DNA of 64,000 bases from Anaspis maculata. Taxonomy: Eukaryota; Arthropoda; Insecta; Coleoptera; Scraptiidae. Of the stretch, positions 10,701-21,460 are shown one piece after another (the stretch's first letter is position 1; the number at the start of each line of letters is the position of its first letter). A model generated the notes under the pieces. The model had not been told where the DNA came from, did not search any database, and saw only the letters and a list, made by a program, of their open reading frames with translations. Made by a program: the position numbers and the translations under genes. The stretch covers positions 60,338,855 through 60,402,854 of the forward strand of contig OX421967.1 in NCBI GenBank assembly GCA_949128115.1. Direction: 5' to 3'.

Positions 10701-11960
10701 AAAATTGTAACTGAAAAGTTGATGAATGTCGCAAAATTCTTACTATAAAATTGATGAACTGATGGTTTCAGCAAAATTCTCACTAAGAAATTGATGTATC
10801 TAGCGAAATTCGCACTATAAATTTGATAAATTAATCCAAATTTTCACGAAGAAATTGATGGATTCAGCAATATTCTCACTAAAAAATTCATGAATGCAGC
10901 AAAATTCTCATTGAAAATTTATGAACTTAGCAAAATTCGCACTGAAAAATTGATAGATTCAACAAAATTCTCACTATGATATTGATAAATTGAGCAAAGT
11001 TCTCACTATAAAATTGATCGAATTAGCAAAATTCTTACTAAAAAATTGATAAATTCAACAAAATTCCCACTATAAAATGGATAAACTTGAGCGAAATTTC
11101 CACTTTAAAATTGAAATATTTAGCAAAATTCTTACTGAGAAATTGAGGAATTTAGCAAAATTCTCACAATAAAATTGGTGGATTTGGCAAAATTCTTACA
11201 AAATATTTTTGAATTGAGCAAAATTCCTACTAAAAAATCGATGAATTCATAATTGATAATTGATGAATTTAGCAAAATTCCCAACCAAGAAATTGATGGA
11301 TTAAGCAATATTCTCGCTAAAAAATTGATGGATTCAGCAAAATTCTCACTGAAAATTGATGAATTCAGCAAAATCGTCATCAAAAAATCGATAAATCCAA
11401 CAAAATTCTTCCCACGAAATTGATTAATTTTGCAAAATTTCCGCTCCAAAATTGATGAATTTGGCAAAATTCTCACCAAGAAATTGATGAATCCAGCAAA
11501 ATTCCCACTGAAAAATTGATGAATTGAACAAGAATTTCACTCAAAATTAATGAAATTAACAAAATTCTCACTATAAAATTGATGAATTTCGCAAAACTCA
11601 CTGAAATTTTTCATGAATTCAGCACAATTCTCACCAAAAAACTGATGAATTTATCAAAATTCCCACTATAAAGGTGCGTTCAGTCAGCTTATTTAGCCGC
11701 AAGTTTCAATTTTAGTCGCAAGGGCGGCGACGCTCATTGGCTCTTATGAACCAGCCTCCTCGGAACAGCCAATAAGCGGTGCAGCGCTTACGGCTAAAAT
11801 CAAAATTGCGGCTAAATAAGCTGACTGAACGCACCTTAAATGTAAATTTATCAAAATTCTCACTAAAAAATTGATGAATTTAGCAGACCTCTCACTATAA
11901 AATTGTTAAATTCAGCCAAATTCTCACAAAGAAATTGATAGATTCAACAATATTCTCAAC
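7800..11960 (+). repeat. ~32-bp satellite array, forward arm, in SCCPDH intron 1
   Basis: The array is built of degenerate units like GCAAAATTCTCACTATAAAA + TTGATGAATTTA, 31-34 bp each. A larger ~2.11-2.14-kb period is visible: the marker GATGAACTGATGGTTTCAG recurs at ~8639 and ~10753, and the block at 8988-9332 recurs at 11132-11479. Short open frames such as ILLNSSIINYEFIDFLVG arise from the repeat and are not genes. A MITE interrupts it at 11672-11836. The interval 7496-7800 before it is intron sequence in which I recognise nothing. Confidence 0.93.
11672..11836. mobile_element. 165-bp palindromic MITE with 3-bp TAA target duplication
   Basis: The ends are AGGTGCGTTCAGTCAGCTTA and its exact complement. 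Terminal identity runs at least 31 bp and extends imperfectly through ATTGGCT in both arms, making almost the whole element a fold-back. TAA flanks both ends (11669-11671 and 11837-11839). The 3-bp TWA-type duplication suggests a PIF/Harbinger-type non-autonomous element; that assignment is inference. Confidence 0.85.
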
Positions 11961-12044
11961 AACAATACCATAAGGATCTATTTATTCATTTTTGTAGACA
12001 TGAATGGATTCTTCGAATGGTATTTAATGGACTATTTATACTAT

Positions 12045-15000
12045 TTATAGTGAGAATTTTGTTTAATTTATCAATTTTTTAGTAAGAGTTTTGCTAAATC
12101 GATCAATTTTATAGTGAGAACGTTGCTAAATTTATCAATTTCTGAGATAAATTTGCTTTGCTGAGTTCATAATTTTTCAGTGGGAATTTCGCTGAATTCA
12201 TAAATTTTTTAGTGAATAAATTTCTGAATCCATCAATTTATTGGTGAAAATTTGGCTTAATTTATCAAATTTATAGTGAGAATTTCGCTAGATACATCAA
12301 TTTCTAAGTGAGAATTTTGCTGAAACCATCAATTTTATAGTGGGAATTTTGCTAAATTAATCAATTTTCTAGAAAGAATTTTGCTAAATCCATCAATTCT
12401 ATAATGAGATTTTTGCTTAGTGTATTCATTCAAGTGATAATTTTGTTAGATTTATCTTCGATATAAGAATTTTGCTAAATTCATCAATTTTATAGTGAGA
12501 ACTTTGCCCAATTTATCAATTCCATAGTGAGAATTTTGTTGAATCTATCAATTTTTCAGTGGGAATTTAGCTAAATTCATGAGTTTTGAAGTGAGAATAT
12601 TGCTAAATCCATCAATTTCTTGGTAAAAATTTGGCTTGATTTATCAAATTTATAGTGAGAATTTCGCTAGATACGTCAATTTCTTAGTGAGAATTTTGTT
12701 GAACTTATCAATTTTTTGGTGAGAATTTTGCTTAATTGATCAATTTTATAGTGAGAATTTTGCTCAATTTATCAATTTCATAGTGAGAATTTTGCTAGAT
12801 TCATCAATTTTATAACGAGAGTTTTGCTAAATTCATCCATTTTCCAGAAAGAATTTTGCTGAATTCATCAATCCTATGGTGAGAATTTGACTTAGTTTAT
12901 CCATTTTATAGTGATGACTTTGTTGAATTTATCAGTTTTTTTGTGAAAATTTTGCTGAATTCAGGAAAAATTTTAGTGAGTTTTGCGAAATTCATCAATT
13001 TTATAGTGAGAATTTTGTTGTTTTCAATAATTTTTAGTGAATTATGCTGAATTTTTGCTGAATTTTTCTGAAATTCATCAATTGTTCAGTGGAAATTTTG
13101 CTGAATCGATCAATTTTATGGTGAGAATTTTGCTGGATTCATCAATGTCTTGGTGAGAATTGGCTAAATTCATCAATTTTCGAGTGGAAATTTTGCAAAA
13201 TTCATCAATTTCGTGGGAAGAATTTTGTTGGATTTATCGATTTTTTGATGACGATTTTGCTGAATTCATCAATTGTTTAGAGGAAGATTTGCTAAATTCA
13301 TCAATTTTTAGTGAGAATTTTGCTGAATTCATCAATTTTCTAGCGAGAATATTGCTGAATCCATCAATTCCTTGGTTGAGAATTTTGCTAAATCCACCAA
13401 TTATCAATTATGAATTTATCGATTTTTTAGTAGGAATTTGGCTCAATTCAAAAATATTTTGTATGAATTTCGCCAAATCCACCAATTTTATAGTGAGAAT
13501 TTTGCTGAATTCCTCAATTTTTCAGTAAGAATTTTGCTAAATATTTCAATTTTATAGTGGAAATTTCGCTCAAGTTTATCCATTTGATGGTGGGAATTTT
13601 GTTGAATTTATAAATTTTTTAGTAAGAATTTTGCTAATTCGATCAATTTTATAGTGAGAACTTTGCTCAATTTATCAATTCCATAGTGAGAATTTTGTTG
13701 AATCTATCAATTTTTCAGTGCGAATTTTGCTAAGTTCATAATTTTTCAGTGAGAATTTTGCTGAATTCATGAATTTTTTAGTGAATAAATTGCTGAATCC
13801 ACCAATTTTTTGGTGAAAATTTGGCTTAATTTATCAAATTTATAGTGAGAATTTCGCTAGATACATCAATTTCTTAGTGAGAATTTTGCTGATACCATCA
13901 ATTCATCAATTCTATAGTGAGAATTTTGCGACATTTATCAACTTTTCAGTTACAATTTTGCCTAATTCATCAAATTTATAAAAGGAAATTTGCTGGATTT
14001 ATCAATTTTATAGTGAGAAGTTTGCTAAATCCATCAATTTTTCAGTGAGAATTTTGCTAAATTTATTTTTATAGTGGGAATTTTGCTAGATTCATCAATT
14101 TTTCAGTGAGAATATTGCTGAATCAATCATTTCATACTAAGAATTTTTCTAAATTCATCAAATTTATAGTGAGAATTTTGCTGAATTTATCAATTTTATA
14201 GTGAGACTTTGGTTGAATTCATCATTTTTTTGTATGATTTTCCATAAATTCATCAATTTTCTAGTAAGAAAGAATTGAATTTTGCTAAATTGATCATATT
14301 TGAAGTGAGAATTTTGTTGAATTTTCAATTTTTCAGTGAGAATTTTGCTCAATTCAATAATTTGTCAGTGAGAATTTTGCTCAATTCATCAATTTTATAC
14401 AGAGAATTTTGCCAAATTCATCAAATTTTTAGTGGGAATTTTGCTCAATTTATAAATTCCGTAATTAGAATTTTGCTACATTTATTGGATGTACAGTGGA
14501 AATTTAAATTTTATTGTGAGAATTTAGCTGCATTCATCAATTGCTTGGTGAGAATTTTGCTGAATCTATCAATTTTATAGTGGGAATTTCGTTGAATTTA
14601 TCAATTTTTCAGTGAGAATTTTGCAAAATCCATCAATTTTCTTTTGGGAGTTTTGTTAAATCTTCCAATTCTATAGTGAGAATTTTGATCGATTCATCAA
14701 TTCTTTAGTGAGAAAAAGTGTGAATTTTGCTGAATTTATAAACTCAATTTCTTGGTTGAGGATTTTGCTAGATTTATCAAACTTATAGTGAGAGTTTTGC
14801 TGAATTCATCAATTTTTTAGTGAGAATTTTGCTGAATTCATCAATTTTATAGTGAAAATTTTGCTAAATTAATCAATTTTCCAGAAAGAATTTTGCTGAA
14901 TCCATCAATTCTGTAATGAGAATTTTGCTTAGTGTATCCATTCAAGTGATAATTTTGTTAGACTCATCAATTTTTTGGTGAAAATTTTGCTAACGTCATT

Positions 15001-15455
15001 AATTTTCTTGAGAGAATTTTGCTGAATTGATCAATTTTATAGTGAGAATTTTGCTCAATTTATCAATTTTATAGTGAGAGTTTTGCTAAATTCATCAATT
15101 TTTCAGAATTTTTTTTGCTGAATTCATCAATTCCATGGTGAGAATTTGACTTGGTTCATCCATTTTATAGTGATAATTGTGTTGAATTTATCAGTTTTTT
15201 GGTAAGAGTTTTGCTAAATTCATGGAAAATTTCAGTGAGTTTTGGGAAATTCATCAATTTTATAGTGAGAATTTTGTTAATTTCATAATTTTTAGTGAGC
15301 TTTTTGCTAAATTCATCAATTTTTTAGTGAGAAAAAGTGAAAATTACGCTCAATTTGTCAATTCTATAGTGAGAATTTTGTTGAATTCATAAACTTTTCA
15401 AGTGAGAATTTTGCTGAATTCAATAATTTTTTAGTGAGAATTTTGCTGAAGATAA
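12045..15455 (-). repeat. ~32-bp satellite array, inverted arm, in SCCPDH intron 1
   Basis: This is the same family as 7800-11960 but reverse-complemented: units read TATAGTGAGAATTTTGCTAA + ATTCATCAATTT. The block at 13160-13528 is the inverted counterpart of 8988-9332 and 11132-11479. The switch in orientation falls in a ~85-bp non-repeat spacer (11961-12045) flanked by AATACCAT (11964) and ATGGTATT (12017). Confidence 0.92.
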
Positions 15456-15625
15456 GAAAATTATCTTTTTCAAAAAAATTGTGGTTCGAACAAATTTGCG
15501 GAAATTTATAGCCGGATAAGTCATTAATGGGATTTGGGCTCGGATCTTTGTCTCTAGCATGTCCCAAACATGTTCGATAGGGTTCATATCTGGGCTTTTT
15601 GCTGGCCATATCATGCGTTGGACGT
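15440..15625 (-). mobile_element. Tc1/mariner-type transposase fragment
   Basis: The minus strand encodes MIWPAKSPDMNPIEHVWDML, matching the WPAxSPDxNPIExxWxxL block around the second catalytic Asp of Tc1-family transposases, followed by ETKIRAQIPL. It is ~60 codons at most, without terminal repeats or the rest of the enzyme. It lies between the satellite and SCCPDH exon 2. Confidence 0.85.
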
Positions 15626-15674
15626 CAGCCTAGTCCAAGAAGATTGCTAATTTGTTGATGCAACGGACTTGCAG

Positions 15675-16168
15675 GTGATTGTGGCGGATTCGAACGACGA
15701 AGCGTCGCTCCGCCGGATGGCGGCCAGGGCCAGGGTGGTGGTGGCCTGCGCTGGACCCTACCGCGACGTGGGGCCGCCGGTGGTGCGCGCCTGCATCGCC
15801 TCCGGCGCCCACTACGTCGACGTGACGGCCGAGGCGCAGTTTCCGGAGCGCATGCAGCTCGACCACTTCGCCGAGGCCAGCCAGAAGGGCGTGTACGTGG
15901 TGACGTCTTGCGGCCTGGACAGCATCCCCGTCGACCTGGGCGTGGCCTTCGTCCAGCAAAAGTTCCGGGGCACGCTCAATTCCGTCGAGACGTACCACGA
16001 CGTATCGCCGGAGCGCGGCCAGGGCCGGTGGTCGCCCGGGCCGGCCATCAACCTCGGCACGTGGCACAGCCTCGTCTGCGTGCTGGAGGATTACAAGCAG
16101 CTGCGCGAGATACGCTCCCAGCTGCTGGGAGCCAAGACCGAAGATCCGAGACCGCAACTCAAATTCAG
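15675..16168 (+). CDS. SCCPDH: SCCPDH exon 2
   Basis: The acceptor is GGACTTGCAG|GTG, directly in phase with exon 1, and the donor is TTCAG|GTAGAA (phase 2). It encodes residues 70-233 plus two bases. Visible family blocks are RVVVACAGPYRDVGPPVVRA, SGAHYVDVTAEAQF, KGVYVVTSCGLDSIPVDLGV and GTLNSVETY. These form the end of the Rossmann half and the start of the saccharopine-dehydrogenase C-terminal domain. The exon is GC-rich, sharply contrasting with satellite on both sides. Confidence 0.95.
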
Positions 16169-16217
16169 GTAGAAATTATAACAATTGGGACAATCAATTG
16201 TTGCAATCCGATAATTT

Positions 16218-16310
16218 TTGGTTTCGGATGATGTTGACTTCGCAGTTGTTCTTGGAGAACTCGATCAGTGCAGTTTTGCAGAAAAAGACTTCGTTGATCT
16301 TTTGGCAGTC
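16218..16310 (-). other. coding-like antisense fragment at the edge of the satellite
   Basis: The minus strand has an open, mostly G/C-ending codon run that reads CQKINEVFFCKTALIEFSKN and then NCEVNIIRNQ. It abuts the 17-bp SCCPDH exon-3 remnant at 16311-16327. I do not recognise the protein. It may be an exon scrap from another gene moved here, or chance. Confidence 0.3.
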
Positions 16311-16327
16311 CCAACACCGACGCAGCG

Positions 16328-19300
16328 AAATTGTCTCGAAATGTCCAAAGATTGACGTGAATGACCTTCAAACCCTCCAAACTGTTTTAAAATTCTTCGA
16401 ATGCTTTTCTATTGGACTTTTTCCTCTCCAATTTGTCCCCAAATGGTCTCGAATATCACTTTCTATCCAGTTTTTTTGGTATCTTTGCTTCGTCTTGTGA
16501 GTATCAATAAATCTGTGTTACTTCACGTTGCCTTCTCCAAATTGTGGCCGGATTGTCTCAAAATTGTTCCAAAATGTATGTCTCTAAATTGTCCCAAATC
16601 GTTTGTCTCGAATATTGTGTCAAACTGGCTTCAAATTGTATCAGGTCGTTTCCGAATAGTCTTGAATTGTCTAGAAAACACCTTACAGGTGTTCCAAATT
16701 GAGCCAAAAATGTCTATCATCGGGTCTCGTATTGTCTTTTCACTGTCTCGAAGTATTCGAAATTGACTCGAATTATCGCGGATCGTCTTGAATTCCCTCA
16801 AATTACTGCAGATTTCTCCAAATCTCCCCAAAACGTCAAAGTTAATTCGAACTATGTCAAAACGACTTGTGTATTTTGAGAACCAACTCGAGTTGTCTCA
16901 AATTATCGTTCAATATCTCGAATTCGCCTTGAAACGTTCTCAAGGTGTCTCAAAATGTTAACAGATTGACTCAAATTGTCAACCAATTGTCTTATATTGT
17001 TTGCAAATGAGCTGAAAATGTCTATTATCGGTCTCATATTGTCAACAAACTGTCTCCAATTATCCAGAAATGTATAAAATTTTTGCAAATCATTTCAAAA
17101 GTTTTCTCAAAACATCTAGATTGCCTAAAATTATGTAAGAATCGGCTGGTTATTTCTGAGAATCTATTCTGATTGTCTACAAATTGTCTCAAATTATCGT
17201 TCAGCATCTCTGAATCGCATTAAACTGTCTCAAAGTTGTCTCAAAATGTCGATAGATCCACTCAAATTGTCTATAGACCCTCGAATATTATTCATAAATA
17301 CGCTAAAAATGTCTATAAATCGATTCATATTGTCTTCAAACTGTCTCGAATAATCCAAATTTGTCTCAAGTTATTGCAAATCATCTTCAAGTCTCCTGAA
17401 AACATCAAAGTTGCCTCAAACTATGTGAAAACGGCTTGTATTTTCTGAAAATCAATTGAGGTTGTCTAAGAATTGTCTCAAATTATCGCTTAATATCTCT
17501 GAATCGCAATCAACCGTCTCGAAGTTGTCTCAAAAGGTCAATAGGGTTACACAAATTGTCTATCGGATCGTCTAATATTTTTTCTAAATGCGCTAAAAAT
17601 GTCTATAATCGGTCTCGTATTGTCTCAAACTGTCACAAATTATCGCAAATCTTATCTATATAATATCAAAACGTCGAGGTTGTTTTCAAATTTAGTAAAA
17701 ATCGACTTGTGTATTTTGATCGAGATTCTTCACAAGGTGTCTCAATCTATAGTCCAATATCTCCGAATCGCCTCGAAATGCCTCAAAGTTGCCTCAAAAT
17801 GTCTAAAGATTGACGTAAATGACCTACAAAGCGTTTCAAACAGTTTAAAAATCCCTCAAATGCGTTCCTATTTGACTTTTTCTTCTCCAATTTGTCCCAA
17901 AATGGTCTCAAATACCACTTTTCATCCAGTTCTGTTGCTCTTGTTGCTTTGTCTTGTCAGTAATGATAAATCTGTGTTACTTCACGTCGCCTTTTCCAAA
18001 TTGTGGCCGGATTGTCTCAAAATTGTTCCAAAATGTATGTCTCCAAATTGTCCAAATTGTATGTCTCAAATATTGTGTCAATTGGCTTCAAATTTTATCA
18101 GGTCGTTTCCGAATGGTCTTGAATTGTCTAGAAAACACCTTACAGGTGTTTCAAATTGAGCCAAAAATGTCTATCATCGGGTCTCGTATTGTCTTTTCAC
18201 TGTCTCGAAGTATCCGAAATTGACTCGAATTATCGCGGATCGTCTTGAATTCCCTCAAATTAATGCAGATTTCTCCAAATCTCCCCAAAACGTCAAAGTT
18301 AATCCGAACTATGTCAAAACGACTTGTGTATTTTGAGAACAAACTCGAGTTGTCTCAAATTATCGTTCAATATCTCGGATTTGCCTTGAAACGTCCTCAA
18401 GGTGTCTCAAAATGTCAACAGATTGACTCAAATTGTCAACAAATTGTCTTATATTGTTTGCAAATGAGCTGAAAATGTCTATTCTCGGTCTCATATTGTC
18501 ACCAAACTGTCTCCAATTATCCAGAAATGTATAAAATTCTTGCAAATCATTTCAAAAGTTTCCTTAAAACATCTAGATTGCTTCAAATTATGTAAAAATC
18601 GGCTGGTTATTTCTGAGAATCTATTCAGATTGTCTACAAATTGTCTCAAAATGTCGATAGATCCACTCAAATTGTCTATAGAACCTCAAATATTATTCCC
18701 AAATGCGCTAAAAATGTCTATAAATCGATTTATATTGTCTTCAAACTGTCACGAATTATCCAGAATTGTCTCAAGTTATTGCAAATCATCTTCAAGTCTC
18801 CTGAAAACATCAAAAGTTGCCTCAAACTATGTGAAAATCGGCTTGTATTTTCTGAAAATCAATTGAGGTTGTCTAAGAATTGTCTCAAATTATCGCTTAA
18901 TATCTCTGAATCGCAATCAACCGTCTCAAAGTTGTCTCAAAATGTCAATAGGGCTACACAAATTGTCTATCGGATCGTCTAATATTATTCTTAAATGCGC
19001 TAAAAATGTCTATAATCGGTCTCGTATTGTCTCAAACTGTCACAAATCATCGCAAATTCCATCTATATAATATCAAAACGTCGAGGCTGTTTCAAACTCA
19101 TTAAAAATCGACTTGTGTATTTTGATCGAGATTCTTTACAAGGTGTCTCAAACTATAGTCCAATATTTCCGAATCGCCTCGAAATGCCTCAAAGTTGCCT
19201 CAAAATGTCTAAAGATTGCCGTAAATGACCTACAAAGCGTTTCACACAGTTTCAAAATCCCTCAAATGCGTTCCCATTAGACTTTTTCTCCTCCAATTTG

Positions 19301-20928
19301 TCCCCAAATGTCTCAAATACCACTTTTCATCCAGTTTTGTTGCTCTCGTTGCTTTGTCTTGTCAGTATTGATAAATCTGTGTTACTTCACGTTGCCTTCT
19401 CCAAATTGTGGCCGGATTGTCTCAAAATTGTTCCAAAATTTATGTCTCCAAATTGTCCCAAATTGTATGTCTCAAATATTGTGTCAAACTGGCTTCAAAT
19501 TTTATCAGGTCGTTTCCGAATGGTCTTGAATTGTCTAGAAAACACGTTACAGGTGTTCCAAATTGAGTCACAAATGTCTATCATTGAGTCTCGTATTGTC
19601 TTTTCACTGTCTCGAAGTATCCGAAATTGACTTGAATTATCGCGGATCGTCTTGAATTCCCTCAAATTACTGCAGATTTCTCCAAATCCCCCCAAAACGT
19701 CAAAGTTATTTCGAACTATGTCAAAACGACTTGTGTATTTTGAGAACCAACTCGAGTTGTCTCAAATTATCGTTCAATATCTCGGATTCGCCTTGAAACG
19801 TCCTCAAGGTGTCTCAAAATGTCAACAGATTGACTCAAATTGTCAACAAATTGTCTTATTTTGTTTGCAAATGAGCTGAAAATGTCTATTATCGGTCTCA
19901 TATTGTCACCAAACTGTCTCCAATTATCCAAAAATGTATCAAATTTTTGCAAATCATTTCAAAAGTTTTCTCAGAACATCCAGATTGCCTCAAATTATGT
20001 AAAAATCGGCTGGTTATTTCTGAGAATCTATTCGATTGTCGACAAATTGTCTCAAATCATCGTTCAGCATCTCTGAGTCGCATTAAACTGTCTCAAAGTT
20101 GTCTCAAAATGTCGATAGATCCATTAAATTGTCTATAGAACCTCGAATATTATTCCTAAATGCGCTAAAAATGTCTATAAATCGATTTATATTGTCTTCA
20201 AACTGTCTCGAATCATCCGGAATTGTCTCAAGTTATTGCAAATCATCTTCAAGTCTCCTGGAAACATCAAAGTTGCCTCAAACTATGTGAAAATCGGCTT
20301 GTATTTTCTGAAAATCAATTCAGGTTTACTAAGAATTGACTCAAATTATCGCCTAATGTCTCTTAATCGCAATCAACCGTCTCGAAGTTGTCTCAAAATG
20401 TCAATAGGGTTACTCAAATTGTCTATCGGATCGTCTAATATTATTCTTAGATGCGCTAAAAATGTCTATAATCGGTCTCGTATTGTCTCAAACTGTCACA
20501 AATCATCGCAAATCTTATCTATATAATATCAAAACGTCGAGGTTGTTTTCAAATTAAGTAAAAATCGACTTGTGTATTTTGATCGAGATTCTTTACAAGG
20601 TGTCTCAAACTATAGTCCAATATCTCCGAATCGCCTCGAAATGCCTCAAAGTTGCCTCAAAATGTCTAAAGATTGACGTAAATGACCTACAAAGCGTTTC
20701 AAACAGTTTCAAAGTCCCTCAAATGCGTTCCCATTAGACTTTTTCTCCTCCAATTTGTCCCCAAATGTCTCAAATACCACTTTTCATCCAGTTTTGTTGC
20801 TCTCTTTGCTTTGTCTTGTCATTATTGATAAATCTGTGTTACTTCACGTTGCCTTCTCCAAATTGTGGCCGGATTGTCTCAAAATTGTTCCAAAATGTGT
20901 CTCCAAATTGTCCCAGATTTTATGTCTT
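16328..20928 (+). repeat. TGTCTCAAATT-type satellite with ~1.46-kb higher-order period (SCCPDH intron 2)
   Basis: Degenerate short motifs (TGTCTCAAATTGTC, AAAATGTCTATAATCGG) are organised in large repeats. The marker TCTGTGTTACTTCACG falls at about 16512, 17971, 19376 and 20833, with spacings of 1459, 1405 and 1457 bp. The stretch from 16328 matches the stretch from 21461 nearly base for base for about 2.4 kb. Open frames of 60-190 codons occur in all frames by composition and have no family resemblance. Confidence 0.93.
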
Positions 20929-21460
20929 AAACTGCTTGTGTCAAACTGGCTTCAAATTGTATAAGATTAGAAAATTCAGATTCCTGATCAAATTCTGCGC
21001 TTGTAGACACCAAACTTGACCAGTTTAGCGCTAAAATTGGCAGAGCCCATGCGCGACATGGTGGAGATCGCGGACTTTTTGCCACTTTTTTGAAAGCTGA
21101 ATCTCGTCTGGGTCATCAATTTCAGCGGCAAATTATAGTGCAGCGCTTTATTGAAATCTGGAACTTCGTTCAGGTCCATAATATAGATCTTTTTCCTTTG
21201 AAATCAAGTTTTTCTTGTCGAAAATGTAAGCCAACATTTCTAGAATTAAATTTCATCTCTATTTGTTGTTGCAAAGATTCAAATTCGTCAATAAACCGTA
21301 TCATTCAAACTTCTTTCGGATAGGTTTCGCCTCATTTATTTTGGGTTGCATAGCTGTAAGGGGTGATGTTCCGATTTTTTTTTGTTTCTCCAGACGCTTG
21401 CCTCACAGACCCCCAAACGGAGTCGGTTGGGGCGCAACGTTTTCCAACACCGACGCAGCG
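20929..21460. repeat. 532-bp duplicate of intron 2 end plus start of SCCPDH exon 3
   Basis: This segment is a direct copy of 23924-24456. It runs from AAACTGCTTGTGTCAAACTGG through the exon-3 acceptor to GACGCAGCG, and is nearly identical over 532 bp. Its minus strand holds a 63-codon open frame (about 20991-21179) beginning MDLNEVPDFNKALHYNLPLK and ending KLVKFGVYKRRI, which I do not recognise. The copy at 24 kb has an internal stop in that frame. Confidence 0.85.
21394..21460 (+). pseudogene. SCCPDH: partial duplicate of SCCPDH exon 3 inside satellite
   Basis: These 67 bp copy the first 67 bp of exon 3 (24390-24456) with a single visible mismatch, including the upstream pyrimidine tract and CAG acceptor. 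After GACGCAGCG the sequence jumps straight to satellite (AAATTGTCTCG). If spliced in, the frame would run into satellite. It is a potential decoy acceptor 3 kb upstream of the real exon. Confidence 0.88.

Noticed and set aside
7800..15455. Open frames such as ILLNSSIINYEFIDFLVG
   Set aside because: They derive from the ~32-bp satellite; recurrence at 8988, 11132 and 13160 reflects the 2.1-kb higher-order repeat.
15630..16157. 175-codon minus-strand frame opposite SCCPDH exon 2
   Set aside because: It is the shadow of a GC-rich exon. The plus-strand frame matches SCCPDH end to end.
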